Shown piece after piece: positions 32,479 to 44,073 of a stretch of 64,000 nt of DNA (within the stretch, counting starts at the first letter, position 1; the number at the start of each line of letters is the position of its first letter). Below the pieces are notes generated by a model. The model saw only the letters and a list, made by a program, of their open reading frames with translations, made no database searches and was not told the DNA's origin. This stretch comes from [Phialemoniopsis] sp. UDSM-2020 (Eukaryota; Ascomycota; Sordariomycetes; Thyridiales; Thyridiaceae). The stretch spans positions 2,914,001-2,978,000 of the forward strand of contig JAEILZ010000006.1 of NCBI GenBank assembly GCA_018873225.1, in the 5' to 3' direction. The position numbers and the translations under genes are program-made.

Positions 32479-33730
32479 TTACTCATAAAGATTCTGCACC
32501 TTCAGTCCCTTGAACTCGAAGCTAGTACCCGCACGCTTCTCCAGAACCGTCTTGTGGTGCACATCCTTGACCCTGGCCCGGACGTACTCAGTACCCGTCG
32601 GTACGGGCTTGCTGGTGTCCTTGTCCTCCTCAGTCAGAAGGCCGAGTCGGTCAAGAAGCGGCGATGGGACCGGCCTCATCGGCGTCGCGTCTCCAGGCCG
32701 GCTGAAGTAGAGCAGACCCAGGCGCGGGATGTGGATCTGGTCTTGAGGTGGCTTGACCACACGGTGGATGGTGGACTTGATGAAACCTGAAGTGATGTGT
32801 GAGCATGGCTGTCGATCTTACTTCGTTCTCTCGTGACAGAACTTACCCTTGGTAAGGAACGACAGGGTGTCCGCTGCATTGCAAGTAATGCCCCCCTCGA
32901 CGGGCCGCACGTACTTCCACTCGCCCTCGGGCGTGCGGATCTGCAGGCCGGCGACGTGCTGCGAGAAGAGCAGCGTCAGGCTGCCAAAGTCGGTGTGCCC
33001 GCCCTTGGAGTAGGCCTGCACCTTGTCCCACTCCTCGCTCGTGCGCGGGTTGTAGATCATGTACCGCAGGTGGTCGTCCGACACGTCGTCGTAGTTGTGC
33101 GCGTCGGCGAGGTAGTTCTCGGGCAGCTCCAGGATGATGGAGATGAGCACGTAGATCTTGCGGATGACCTTGTCCCACAGGTCGCGGTGGAACGACGCGA
33201 TCTCGTCGTAGTTCTCCTGCACGAGGGCGTGGCGGCCCACGCTGTCCCACTGCGGGATGGCTTTGGGGATGTTCAGCTATTGACAGAGGTCAGCATGGCT
33301 CTGTGATGTTGTTACCGTCAGCAAGTGCACGTACCATCTCGATGTTCTCCTTGATGCCAGTGTCACCGACCCATCGCGAGTTCTCGCGGTAGCCAAAGTA
33401 CTCGCCCTCGGCAAAGTTGCATGGGAAGCGGCGCTTCTCCTCAAGAGGCTCCTTGAAGAACGTGTTGCCGATGCTGAACTGGCGCAAGACTCGATCATCG
33501 TCCAGGCCGGTGTTCACTACGGACCAGAAGCCGACCTTGGTGACGGCATCGTACAGGTCCTTGGCCAGCGACTCCTTGCCGCCGGGCTCGTCGAAGCGGG
33601 ACAGGTCAATCTTGGGCAGCTCCGCCCACTCGAGGTTCTCGGCAGTGGGCCGGGGACGGCTCCACGGCTTCACCAGGACGCGGTTGGACGTCGCGTTGCT
33701 GGTGGTCTCGTCTAGTGCGATGGGAGCCAT
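32479..33730 (-). CDS. 2-oxoglutarate/Fe(II)-dependent dioxygenase, isopenicillin N synthase-like
   Basis: Exons on the minus strand are 33730-33335, 33276-32847 and 32786-32479, giving 377 aa. Introns have donors GTACGT and GTAAGT and acceptors ATAG and TCAG. The N-terminal DIOX_N part (LPKIDLSRFDEPGGKESLAK, FFKEPLEEKRRFP) is followed by the jelly-roll with metal ligands His226 and Asp228 (GGHTDFGSLT) and His283 (STIHRV). The co-substrate Arg is probably Arg297 in IPRLGLLYFSRP. The family hydroxylates, desaturates or cyclises small molecules; it includes many fungal tailoring enzymes, and the substrate here is unknown. It is divergent from an MFS permease across a 1.3-kb spacer, a common enzyme/transporter pairing. 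Confidence 0.9.
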
Positions 33731-35054
33731 GTTTGCGGTGGTATGTAGTAGTGAACTGTTTAGTTTGAGTCTTCTTGCTCCAGGCTTGGCTTGATCTTAT
33801 CATATCGCATCGCAGACTTGGCCGCGGTCCTCACCCTTGACTTATACACCTGTGATCAGCCGTTGACTTCCGTGTCCGGCCTCCATCCGGATAATCCTAC
33901 CGCCCGCGGCCGTATGCGGTAGCCCCGGACGCTGAGGAGAGACATCTTAAGGCTGATACCATCCGATAATAACGTCCGAGATGGAGTGAACCCCCCGCGC
34001 TAGGCAATGAGGTCATTTTAGCATCCGCTCTCCAGGCCTTTTGGAAATACAAGCCTGCTATCTCCAAAGGGGCGGGAAGCTCCACGGTTGGTGGTGCGTC
34101 AACCCGCAATTACCAATGATGGGATTGGTTGTGGCCCGCGTTCAACGTCGCGATGGGTCCGTCTGGGGTCTTGCGTGCTCAGTGTGCTCATGTTCGCCAT
34201 GTCAAACGCGATGCGGGTTTAGGCCCAGACGGGAGCCATCCTAGCAGCTCTTTGACCCAAATGCTTATTTGCCATTGGCTCTGGTTTAAAGATACGCTTG
34301 ATACCACACCTCTCGACCTAGTGCTGGATTCTGCACCTGGCAACACTGTCTAACAGGGTTCCCAGTCTGTAGCGATCACCAACCGTTGTCATTTCTTGTC
34401 TCATGTCGTGATACTGCGCTAGACATGCTTGATCCTATATACGCGTGCAATGCATGCATTTCATGCTCTTGTTTCCGTAAAAACCCTCCGCGAAACCCTC
34501 CGACAGTGGCAAGGCTTCCTGCACCTACGCCTCACTCAGATGGAAGAGAGATTCTAGGAGCACTAACAAGTCTACTTCTTTCATGGCTGCAAACTATACC
34601 TCGTCCAGTCAGATGCCGGGTATTAGAGCATCCACTCGGGGGCCAGACCAACGACATTTTTGTATTCCTGATACGTCCATGCAATTTCTCTTTACACAAA
34701 TCGTCGCCACAGTGTTACTGCCGGCGGGCTGGGCCATCCAAATCCTAGCTCGGCGTCGTGTCTTTCCTGAGACCCTTGAATATATCCCGGCAAGTGGGAG
34801 AGCACGGCTGTAGCAATTATTCCCAAGGATTGGGTCATTCGAAATATTGTCTTCACTGCCAATTATAAATGTTGGAACAATCGTTGAATATCCGAAAATT
34901 GTAGAGATCGTCGTGCAGAGATTCATCCGAGAAGGTGTTGTCCTTCTTTCATAGACCTCGGAGACTTCATTCTCTTCAACAACCAACCCGTCGGAATTAC
35001 GCCTCTGCCTATTTGCCAGTATAGCCCGTGTTGAAGCATCGCCTCTTCAACAAA
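33731..35054. other. Divergent promoter of the dioxygenase and MFS permease genes
   Basis: About 1.3 kb, the longest gene-poor stretch of the window. A short direct repeat, AAACCCTCCG, occurs twice close together near 34480-34503. Open frames around 34386-34986 run on both strands and look like chance. No further structure was recognised. Confidence 0.45.
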
Positions 35055-36689
35055 ATGACTTCGGCAATTGAAGAGACCAAGAATGCAGCGTCGGACATAA
35101 CTAAGCCGACATCTGGATCGAGGTCAGAGACCGACTCTGACCGAGAACACGGCAATGCCGTTCCCGTGGATCCCGAATTCGAGAGAAAGTTGATGCGGAA
35201 GATTGACCTTCGTTTGGTCGGCTTTTACTCTCTGGTCTACATCTTTCGAGTCATCGACTCAGCCAACTACTCCAATGCCGCCATCATCAACCTGGAGGAG
35301 GGCACGGGCATCAAGAAGCAGCTCGGCTTCACTCCGTCGCAGTGGTCCTGGACTCTCTCGATTTTCTCGTACAGCTACATGGTCTTTGAGCCATCCAACA
35401 CGCTCCTGCTCAAGGCCTTCAGACCCTCCCGCTGGATGTTCATCCTCATTCTGTTCTGGGGTATTTCGGCTTGCTCTTCCGCTGCCGCTCACAACTTTGC
35501 CGGTATGATGTGTGTCAGATTCGCCATTGGCGCGGCCGAAGCGGGTTTCTTTCCGGCAGTGCTCTATCACATGGCATTTTGGTACAAACCATCTGAGATG
35601 CCTAAGCGAATTGCCTTCTTCTACTCTGTCGGGCAGCTTTCTAGTGCGCTCAGTGGTTTACTTGCCTATGCTATCAGTTTCATGGTATGTCATGCGTTTG
35701 AGTTCTGTCTTGACTTTGAGGGAAAAGACTAACCCTTGTGACGTAGAATGGAATTGGTGGCCTTCCCGGCTGGCGGTGGCTGTTCATCATCGAAGGCCTG
35801 CCGGCCATTGTGCTGGCCTTCTTCGCTCTCTTCGTCCTTCCCGATTACCCTGAGACGACCAAGCTTCTCAAGCCAGAGGAGCGGGAGTTTTTGAAGGGCC
35901 GGCTTGGCAAGGGCGCACCATCCGGACAGGACAAGAAGTGGAACTTTGCCGAGTCTCTCAAGCGTGTCCTCAAAGATCCTACCTTTTACACCTTCACGAC
36001 ATACTGGGTCTGCCATGGCATTGGTGGCTTTGGTATCGGTTATGCCTTGCCCACTGTCATCTATGAGCTCGGTTTCACTGGTACTGCGCGCTCCCAGCTG
36101 CTCAATATTGTAAGTGGCTCGCCGACCGAGGACATGCATCAAAGCATATGTGTGCTGACAATTATTCTACATAGCCTCCCTACGTATGCGCATTTCTCTT
36201 TTTGAACACCCTTGGCTTCTTCCTTCAGAGAAAGATCATCCGTCCCTGGACGACCGCCGTTGGAAGTAAGTCAACAGCGCTATCTAGAGTACAAGGAATG
36301 TGTTGGCTGACTTGTGGGCACTAGTTGCGGTGACGATCATGATCTGCTACGTGATTCTCTTTACCGTCAAGAACGCTGTCGTGAAGTACATTTTCCTCAT
36401 CATTTCGGTTTCGTGCGCTGGCTCAGCCTATCCTGTCATCTGGCCCGAAAGAATCCGCGCTCTTGAGGGTACAACGTCGTCTGGCTTCGGTATCGGCTGG
36501 ACGAATGCTATGGCCCAGTTCTCCGGAGTCGCGGGCCCACATGTCTACAATACGGTCTTCGGTCCCAGTTACCACACCTCGTATGGTATCTGCCTGGGCT
36601 TCCTTGTTGTTGGGGTTTCGGCTATCCTGACTTCCTGGTGGTTGGTTGCGCGGAAGGATCGCAGGCTTGCTGGACTGACTCAAAACTAA
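35055..36689 (+). CDS. MFS permease of the anion:cation symporter (allantoate/nicotinate-type) family
   Basis: Exons 35055-35684, 35747-36109, 36175-36265 and 36325-36689 give 482 aa. Donors are GTATGT or GTAAGT and acceptors TAG. A hydrophilic head (about 50 residues) is followed by 12 predicted membrane helices. The family landmarks are KIDLRLVGFYSLVYIFRVIDSANYSNA, then SWTLSIFSYSYMVFEPSN, then FAIGAAEAGFFPAVLYHMAFWY, and GIGGLPGWRWLFIIEGLPAI after the first intron. Members of this group (Dal5/Tna1-like) import organic anions such as allantoate, nicotinate, pantothenate or vitamins with protons across the plasma membrane. The actual substrate is unknown. It is divergent from the dioxygenase and followed by a regulator. 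Confidence 0.9.
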
Positions 36690-37029
36690 AGGTTTTGAGT
36701 TTGAGTTGCCAATAAATAGACTAAGCCAAGTCCTGGAGACAATTCAAGCTCGGAACTCTAGCCATATAATACAGTATATCATTCCATCGATGATAATTAG
36801 AAAGGACCAGAATGCAGTACGCTTAGTCATCTGCAAGTTCAGCAGCGAACTTCATTGGCGTTAGTTTCAGTCTGACAACCAAGTACCTTCGCGCCGGAAG
36901 TGGGCCAGTAGACTACATAATTCGCAAGCCAGGAGTTTTAGGCCCAGTGGCGTTACTTTCATCTTGCGACCAGTGGAGCGCGTAGCATTTCTCCCTTCCC
37001 CATTAATCATCAAACAAGGATACACAGAA
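36690..37029. other. Intergenic between the MFS permease and the zinc-cluster regulator
   Basis: About 340 bases, tandem spacing. No gene or repeat was recognised. Confidence 0.5.
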
Positions 37030-39082
37030 ATGGACTCAGAGCCGCTCCGCAAACGTGTACGGCGAAGCACCAGAAGCTGCTACCAATGTAGGTGCCTTTG
37101 CATTCTGGGTTCTTCATTGTGCACTGACTTTTGGTATCAGGCCGAAAGCGCAAAGTCAAGTGCCAACTCACAGAGGCCAATGTCGAGACCTGTGCGGAAT
37201 GTATCAAGACTGGAAGCAGATGCACGCTCCAAGCCCCTGAAGACGAAGTCCGGAAGGCAGACTTCCAAAGTGATGCTGATTCGCAAGATCATGCCTCGAG
37301 ACTGAATCGCATCGAATCGCTCCTGCAGAGGCTGGTTGAAGCTCAGGAACAGGCGCGGCCACCACCTGAAGGTTCTTTAATGCCAGAGCCTACGATTCCT
37401 GCTTCACTTTGGAATGATTTTGTAGGTATTGGTGGCTTCAATATTGCGTCTATGCTCGATCTGACAGTCGAAAACAGTTTTGTCAAGCAACACCTGATGT
37501 TGAGGTTTCCCTGGTTGATGAAGTAGTTTCAACAGAACCTCAACTGCAGAACGACTCGGATCCAAAACACTCACTCCTGGCTCTTTTGCCGACGGCAGAA
37601 GATGCGGTTACCATAGTCACGAGCTCTACTGGCTTTCGCTGGGGTGCTGAAAACCCTCCCGGTAGCGTCTTGAACACGAATGATGCACTGCAGTTGCTCG
37701 ATACGGCGGCCATTTCGAGCGGTAGTGCAGTGAACGTTGCCAAAGCTCTCCTGCTCTTCGCGCTATACATGCAACAACTCCCAACAAATCTTTCTTCCCG
37801 ATGTGTAGGGGTGCGAGGCGTCGAGCAGTCTATCGCCTTGATCATGGAGCGGTCAAGACTTTTCCTCTTGACTCACGAAGAAGAAGCTTGCTCCCTGGAC
37901 GGTCTAGAATGCTTCACCTTACTAGCTAATCTTCACCTTAACGATGGTGCAACGAGAAAGGCGTGGAAGATCTTCAGAACGATCCTCGACCTAGCAAGGC
38001 TAGAAGGGCTTCAACACAGCTTTTCTCTCTCTAATCGCAACTCTGCATCTGGGGAGATGGCTCTTCGCCGCCGATTATGGCTTTCAGCTGTGTGCGGGGA
38101 TTGCTGGTGCAGTCTTCACCTTGGGCTCGAACCGGGCGTGGGCATCGCACCATTTGGGCCGGAAGACAAGACCTGGAATGATCCGTTTGCCGATTACGAC
38201 GCCAATGTTCAGCGCCGAATTAGTTTGGCTGTAGCACGCATCGGTCAAAGAAATGCAGTCGGACTGCAACAAGACATCGACGTTCTTCGAGAGATAGACG
38301 AGATGCTGGACAAGACCGACGAGACTTTGCCTCCTTTCTGGTGGCGAGCACCGTCGTTCTCCCCAGATCGGCCTCTTGACTCAGCCTCGGAGCCCAATCG
38401 ATTGATATGCCAGCTTTGGTTCCATACAGCTCGGATGTATGCCCATTTGCCCATGGCCTTCCGAGATGTGAGCACAACGTCACTGCATAGCCTCGAGACG
38501 TGCATCGAAGCGGCAAGGTTCAATCTGAATCGTTATTTCAGTGTTCAACATGCTCACGATCAGCTCTCTCGATGCAGGAGCATGGAGCATTTGATGTTCC
38601 TAGCTGCCTTTGTTCTCCTGCTCGCTAAGGTGCAGATCCGACAGCACCACGGGCAGGCAAGGCCTTCTGCGTACGACTCGGACTGCGTGGTATTGGAACA
38701 AGCCATCGACATGTTCAACACCGCTTCATCGGAACGCAACAACAGCTATATCACCAGGCAGTGCTCCGATATTCTGTCCACTCTATCAGCCCTTATGGTC
38801 GATTTTTCGGGTCACATTTCAGCCACGCAGAAGGTTTCTCCGAGCTGCTCTTCCCAGCAAGACAACATTCACACCAAGAAGGAAGGCATGGAAGATGTCA
38901 TTGTTTCTTCTATCCTCCCATCGCTCAACGCTGAAAGTCCGGCTTCACGCTTGGTCCAGAAACTGCTGGAAAATACACATGGAAAGTCACAGGGTATGGC
39001 ATCGGGCCCTCTTACATTGTCTGGAATAGAGCGAGACTGGCTTGACGGCACTGTCAACCTCACTATGATCCAAGAGAGCTAG
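37030..39082 (+). CDS. Zn2Cys6 transcription factor
   Basis: Exons 37030-37087, 37141-37421 and 37478-39082 give 647 aa. Intron 1 (donor GTAGGT, acceptor TCAG) splits the zinc cluster Cys17, 20, 27, 37, 40 and 47 (CYQC, then RKRKVKC). Intron 2 (56 nt, donor GTAGGT) uses the acceptor at 37476-37477 because it keeps the frame and is spaced properly from a CTGAC branch. A predicted coiled-coil lies near residues 65-85 (RLNRIESLLQRLVEAQEQ). The long C-terminal part contains the fungal-specific regulatory domain (ARKAWKIFRTILDLARLEGL, then LRRRLWLSAVCGD). It is a nuclear regulator and may control the adjacent permease. Confidence 0.88.
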
Positions 39083-39128
39083 ATTGGCATCAAGAGACTT
39101 TAAGCGACGACAACTATCTCAAATGATC

Positions 39129-39949
39129 CTAATGCTTCTGCAACATCAATAGCTCCCTCCCTCTTCTCGATATGTGGCCATTCTCAAAGATGACCCCCTG
39201 TTCTCTACCGCCTACAAGGAGGTGTACCATCAAAGCAGCCAGCTCGTCGATTTGAACACCTATAAGTGAAGCTACCAGCTCAGTCAGCCAGCTCCGTGGA
39301 ACATCTGGCGTCAGGCGAGGCCCTCCTCCGACCGGCCCCGGCTTGACAATGAAACTCTGCCAGATGCCGGGATGGGTCTCTGCGTATTCGAGTGCCTTAG
39401 CATCGGCCAGCCCCTGGACCGTCGTCAGTCTTACCACAGTCAAAATAAGAGTGATCGTTGATTGGTGAGGCCTTACCTTGAGCTTGCGCGGCATGTCACC
39501 CCACCACAGAGCTTGCTCTTGGCTGTAACATGCCCACTTGCCGCTGAGTTGGACGTATCTGAATGCTTTTAGATCGGTGTGCCTTTCCAACACTTGTCCC
39601 ATGCTCTCTACAAAGGCAATGGGGTAGTCCAGATCGGCGCCGCGATCGCCATCGTACGTTCCCATACTCCTGGCAAACAGTCTGAATGTTAGCCTTGGGC
39701 GTACTTGGATTGGGTATCCGTGGCCTACCATAACATGCCCACGGCATCCGTATGTGCCTCCAACACGCTCTTCGGCCACACAGCGAAGTCGTCGATGATG
39801 ACAGTCTCTACTTTGGGGTTCTGCGAAAAGTCGCCGGGTAGCTCGCGGCGTGCAAATGCGACGACCTTCGATATATCGGGATGCGCGAGGCACTGCTTGA
39901 GGCATTCCGCCCCGATCATCCCACTTGCACCAGTGATGAGGACCTTCAT
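39129..39949 (-). CDS. Rossmann-fold NAD(P)-dependent epimerase/NmrA-like protein
   Basis: Exons on the minus strand are 39949-39729, 39669-39477 and 39413-39129, giving 232 aa. Introns have donors GTAGGC and GTAAGG and acceptors CCAG. The N-terminus carries the nucleotide-binding loop GASGMIGAECL, followed by CLAHPDISKVVAFARR. The tail after the first intron (ADLDYPIAFVESM, RYVQLSGKWA, LADAKALEYAETH) resembles extended-SDR proteins of the nucleoside-diphosphate-sugar epimerase type. A clear YxxxK catalytic motif is missing; it may therefore be a sensor-type (NmrA-like) or atypical reductase. It ends 47 bp from the zinc-cluster regulator and is convergent with it. Confidence 0.8.
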
Positions 39950-40825
39950 TGTGAATGGATGGTAGATCTGGTTCTTCCTCGAAGGGTGCCAAAACCCAGT
40001 AGCTTCTTGAAAAGAGATAATTCAAAGTTTTCAGAGGCATCAAAAACCAGAATATGGTCGCTGAAGTGATGTGGGAGTTGTCGGCCGAGTCGGCCTGGAC
40101 GGGTGGCGCCATGACCAATCAAGCCGACCAATCTTGAACTACGGCTCTGGCCAAATTCTTCCAAATCGTGTCTGTGTCGGCCGAGGTCGAGTCGGGACGT
40201 CAAAAAGGGCAGATAATATCTTCTCTACCGTCTACAAAGCTTGCAGGCTGAAATTTCGATCCCCCAAGGCAGGTCACGACTTCTGGGAAGAGGGTTAACC
40301 TACTACCCAACGCCATACAGGTCAATTATTACCTCGCAAGGACGTCTTATTTGCCCTTACCACCTCTGTATATGCCCATTTTCGACCGCTTGCATGTGGC
40401 TTTCCCGGCAACCTGCATTCGAATTGCGATTTATTGGACACAATCAGATCGTCACTTGGCATCGATCACAGCCATTGGTCCATGGCTCACGGCCGGGTTG
40501 ACCACCACAGGATAAGCGCTTCTCTCGGCTCGAAGCCGGGCGGTGCATTCGAAGCTCAACCCTTGTCGTCTTGCGCTCAGCTCCCTGCAACATTGCTTTT
40601 TCTGCCCCTATCAGCCATTCATATCCCCTGTCGCCGTCATGTCGTGTCTGTCCGTTTCTTGGTCGCACCGCAGCAGCGCGGGTGCAAACAAACGCCTTGT
40701 TCCACCTTTCCCCTCTTCAAATTTTGCTTTTCTTCGATGTTGCGATCCAGAGTCCTCTTCCTCTTGACCGCACCGGCTGGCTCTCGCCACTGCGAGCATC
40801 GTGTGGCCTCTTTTCTTGATGCGCA
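39950..40825. other. Divergent promoter of the epimerase-like and coiled-coil protein genes
   Basis: About 880 bases, CT-rich in the 200 bases before 40826. Several short frames on both strands lack support. Confidence 0.5.
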
Positions 40826-43626
40826 ATGGCGTCGCAGGGCCAGGAAGATGAGCGGACGAAGTTGCTCAGGACTTTGGTGACGGCGCCGCAGGTCCTGACG
40901 CAGATGAACCAGAACATCGACAACGCCAAAGCAGAGCTCCAGCGTCGAGAACATCGACGCGAGGAGTTGCTCGGAAGGATCGAAGATTGCGCCAAATTGA
41001 TCGAGGTCGCCACCGGCCTGGCTCGGAGAGAGCCCAGCAGAATCCAGGAGTTTGTCCCGAAGATCAGGATCGATATCGACGAATTGGAAACTCTCGGACA
41101 GCAGAAAACAAGTCTTGAGTCCCAGATAGAAGAGCAAAAGGCTCTTATGGGAAAGCTCAAGGACGAGTATCTTGAGCTCCACACCGTGATACGCAGTTTG
41201 CAGGGCGGTCTGCGCGCCGACTCGATAGTACCAGCACTCCCTTCAGTCGAAGAGACCCTCAACCCCGAACAGTCACAGAGGGAAGAATCTCAGCTATCCG
41301 ACGAGGGAGACCACGGAGAGGAAGAGCCTAGAGTGATCTCGCTGCGATCTCGTGACAAAGGTCCTGCGGAGCCTTCCCCACGTACAGCGTCCCTCGGCAA
41401 GGTGGGTTCAAGTTTCCTTGGATCTGTGTAATCTACAATCAAGCTGACGCTGCTACTGTATAGAGAAGACGCGACGGTGATGGTATCGAAGACTTGCCCC
41501 CAGAGAAACGACCAAAGACCAACTCGAAGCGAGTAAAGACAAAGTCTCGGCCAATTCCGACAATTGAATTTGATGATCTGTTCTACGGTGCAACAAAGGA
41601 ACGAATCGTCACATGGCGAGACGAGTGGTATATCCTTCTGTGCGAGGAGCATGCCGACAAAAGATTCAGCGACTGCAAGTTCCCGAAGAACAGTGCGTCC
41701 TTTCACGGTTATCGGTACCACGGCTGGCCCAGTTGGGATGTTCAGAAGGCTATCCACTCATTTGGAGTTCGAGTTCTAAACTGTGATGGAGACAAGTGCG
41801 AGCTGAATAACAATACTCATTTTCCGCTCTACGCCCACGTCCCACCGAGAGTCGCGGCCCTTGAAACACATAAAGAATCACCTGCCACCGTGACATCTAG
41901 TTGGCATCATGACACCACTAGCCAAGCTCGGGTAGTAGGGACCGTGTCCATCGATCGCATCTCGGCGCCCAGAGTCGGGGAACTTTTTCTCGGGTGCCGG
42001 CGGGGCCAGTGGCACCCCGTGGTCATCCTCCCGCTGATTGGTGATTTTGACGTTGTGGGATTCTCAGGGTCAATCCGGGACACAAATCTTATACTGAAAA
42101 CCAACATCCCTGACTGCTACGATTATGATGAAGACAATCAGCAGTTCCGGGGATGGTCCAGAAACTTCAAGGACGGCATGCCTAAGGAGTCCATGCGAAC
42201 TTTCCCCGTGCTGTACTTCAGCAGTAATCAGCCATTACCGGACACGCCAATCGATAAACTTCTTCCGTTGCCAGATGTAACGCTTGTAGACTGGCTTGAT
42301 GCTCAAGATATTGCTCCTTTCAAGAAGCAATTCCCTATGATTTTTGGTTGTTCTGGGGACATCGTGGGCTCCGACGTTGCTGTGGCTTGGAAGGAGAGGA
42401 TGGCCCGTATCAAGGATGTCAAGGAGCAGCTTCAGGTTCTAGGGTCTGACTCACCGAACTCTGAGGTCGCACTCGACTGCATATTAGTTCAGGATCCAGA
42501 CGAAGAGTTTGACACTTCCTCTCAGTGCTCATCTGGCCCTTCTTCTCGATGTTCATCTCACGTACAAGACTTGTCCGGGACGGTGTCTGTCGATATGCCG
42601 GATACTGATCAATGCTCCGGACCCGAGGCTTCCATCTCTAGTCCTTCCGATCATGCTTCAGAAGCATCCGAAGGGATTTCGGAGCAAGTGTCTGCCGCTC
42701 AGAGCCGTGGGTCGTCACCAGGACCATCGCTCTCTGACACACCTGAGAACACGAATTCGGGCGATAATTCTACACTGGAAGAACAGCGCGTGCAAGAAGG
42801 AGACAGGGAAACAGGAACGTCAACTCAAAACTCGGAATCCTCGCCTCCATCCACGGCTAAGTCACCCGCGCTCGAATCACCTGTGCATAAGTCACCCGTG
42901 CCTGAGGAGTATGCTCCCATGGAATTGGTCAGTGGAGAGGCTGAGACTCACGACCATGGTCTGGCAACACTTGGTGGACTAGAGCCCTTGGGAACTCGGC
43001 ATAGCGATATAGCTCCGGATCCCGAACTCCGTCCGTCTGAGCTACCCGGAACCCTGGAAGATTTTATAAGTGAGCTCCAGCAAGAGCAGAATGAGGTGTT
43101 CGGATCAGCTCCATCTATCCCCGACAGCTTGCCCGCAATCGTCGAGCTGCCTACAGCGCCAAAGGAGACGAGCCACGTGGCAGCACGGCCTCTCCCAAAC
43201 TTTGCGCACGTAATGATGGCACAGAGAGCCATTGAGGAGATAGGTCGTCGCCCCTCTCATGGAGATAGTGGCGCTGAGGAAGACGACCGTGTCATCCATT
43301 CGCAGATGTCACTAGGTCGAATTATGGGTGGCCTTACTCGGGAGCCCCTGGAGCGATCACCACAAGGCCCGCAACAGTGGACCGACCGATATTGCTCGCC
43401 GATGATGGGCCCCTGCCCAGAGCCAGATGACACCGGTCAGACAAAGAGGCACGACAGTCATCTTATACCGGGAGCTACCGCCCTGCCCCTCCCACCGCCT
43501 TTTCGAGATCCAGACAAACCAGAACCACCATCTGGCAGGATAAAGGCTGTTATTAGCAGTCGAAATGTGCATCGGGGGCGTAGCAACGTATCGCCCTACG
43601 GCTCTCACACCGAGAGTCATGACTGA
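40826..43626 (+). CDS. Large coiled-coil protein of unknown function
   Basis: Exons 40826-41401 and 41464-43626 give 912 aa; the phase-0 intron has donor GTGGGT and acceptor ATAG. I do not recognise the family. The first about 135 residues are a strong coiled-coil (ERTKLLRTLV, ENID-type heptads, RREHRREELLGRIED, QQKTSLESQIEEQ). An acidic stretch and a basic cluster (PPEKRPKTNSKRVKTKSR), a possible nuclear signal, follow. A roughly 280-residue globular region comes next (WRDEWYILLCEEH, YRYHGWPSWDVQKAIHSFGV, KCELNNNTHFPLYAHVPPR). The C-terminal 350 residues are Ser/Pro/Glu-rich and probably disordered, with repeated KSP motifs. Possibly a nuclear or chromatin protein; only the layout is supported. 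Confidence 0.75.
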
Positions 43627-44073
43627 TAAGCCTTCCAAGGGTCCTACCTGCTCCGGCAGAGTGGTATGTATAGAGGGAAGAAGATACGGTCCGGCAAGTA
43701 GCGAACGTGGTACTGCAATGCAAGGGCCAATGGGGGTAAAACTGAAGTCTTTATACTCTACTCGCAAGGGTCTATAAATTGACATATCACTGTGGGCTAT
43801 GGCAAAGTGGCTGATGAGTATAATGACCTCTCTCAAGACAACAGAGATTGGAATATGGTGCCATGGCCTATGGATATATGAACCTTGCGAATAGGCTGAG
43901 AGTACAGATGATGGCAGAGGCACTTAGGATATGCTGAAATACAAGGTCTATTTACTCCAAGGCCTGTACTATGAAGGTTTCAGCCTGGAGTTTGAATGCC
44001 CTTGCCAGGTATCGGCTGCTAGACGGAGGGTTAACCTACTGCCCAGAGCGAAGTGAAACTAGTGATGATTGGA
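43627..44073. other. Convergent 3' flanks
   Basis: About 450 bases between the coiled-coil gene and the minus-strand regulator. Nothing else was recognised. Confidence 0.5.
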
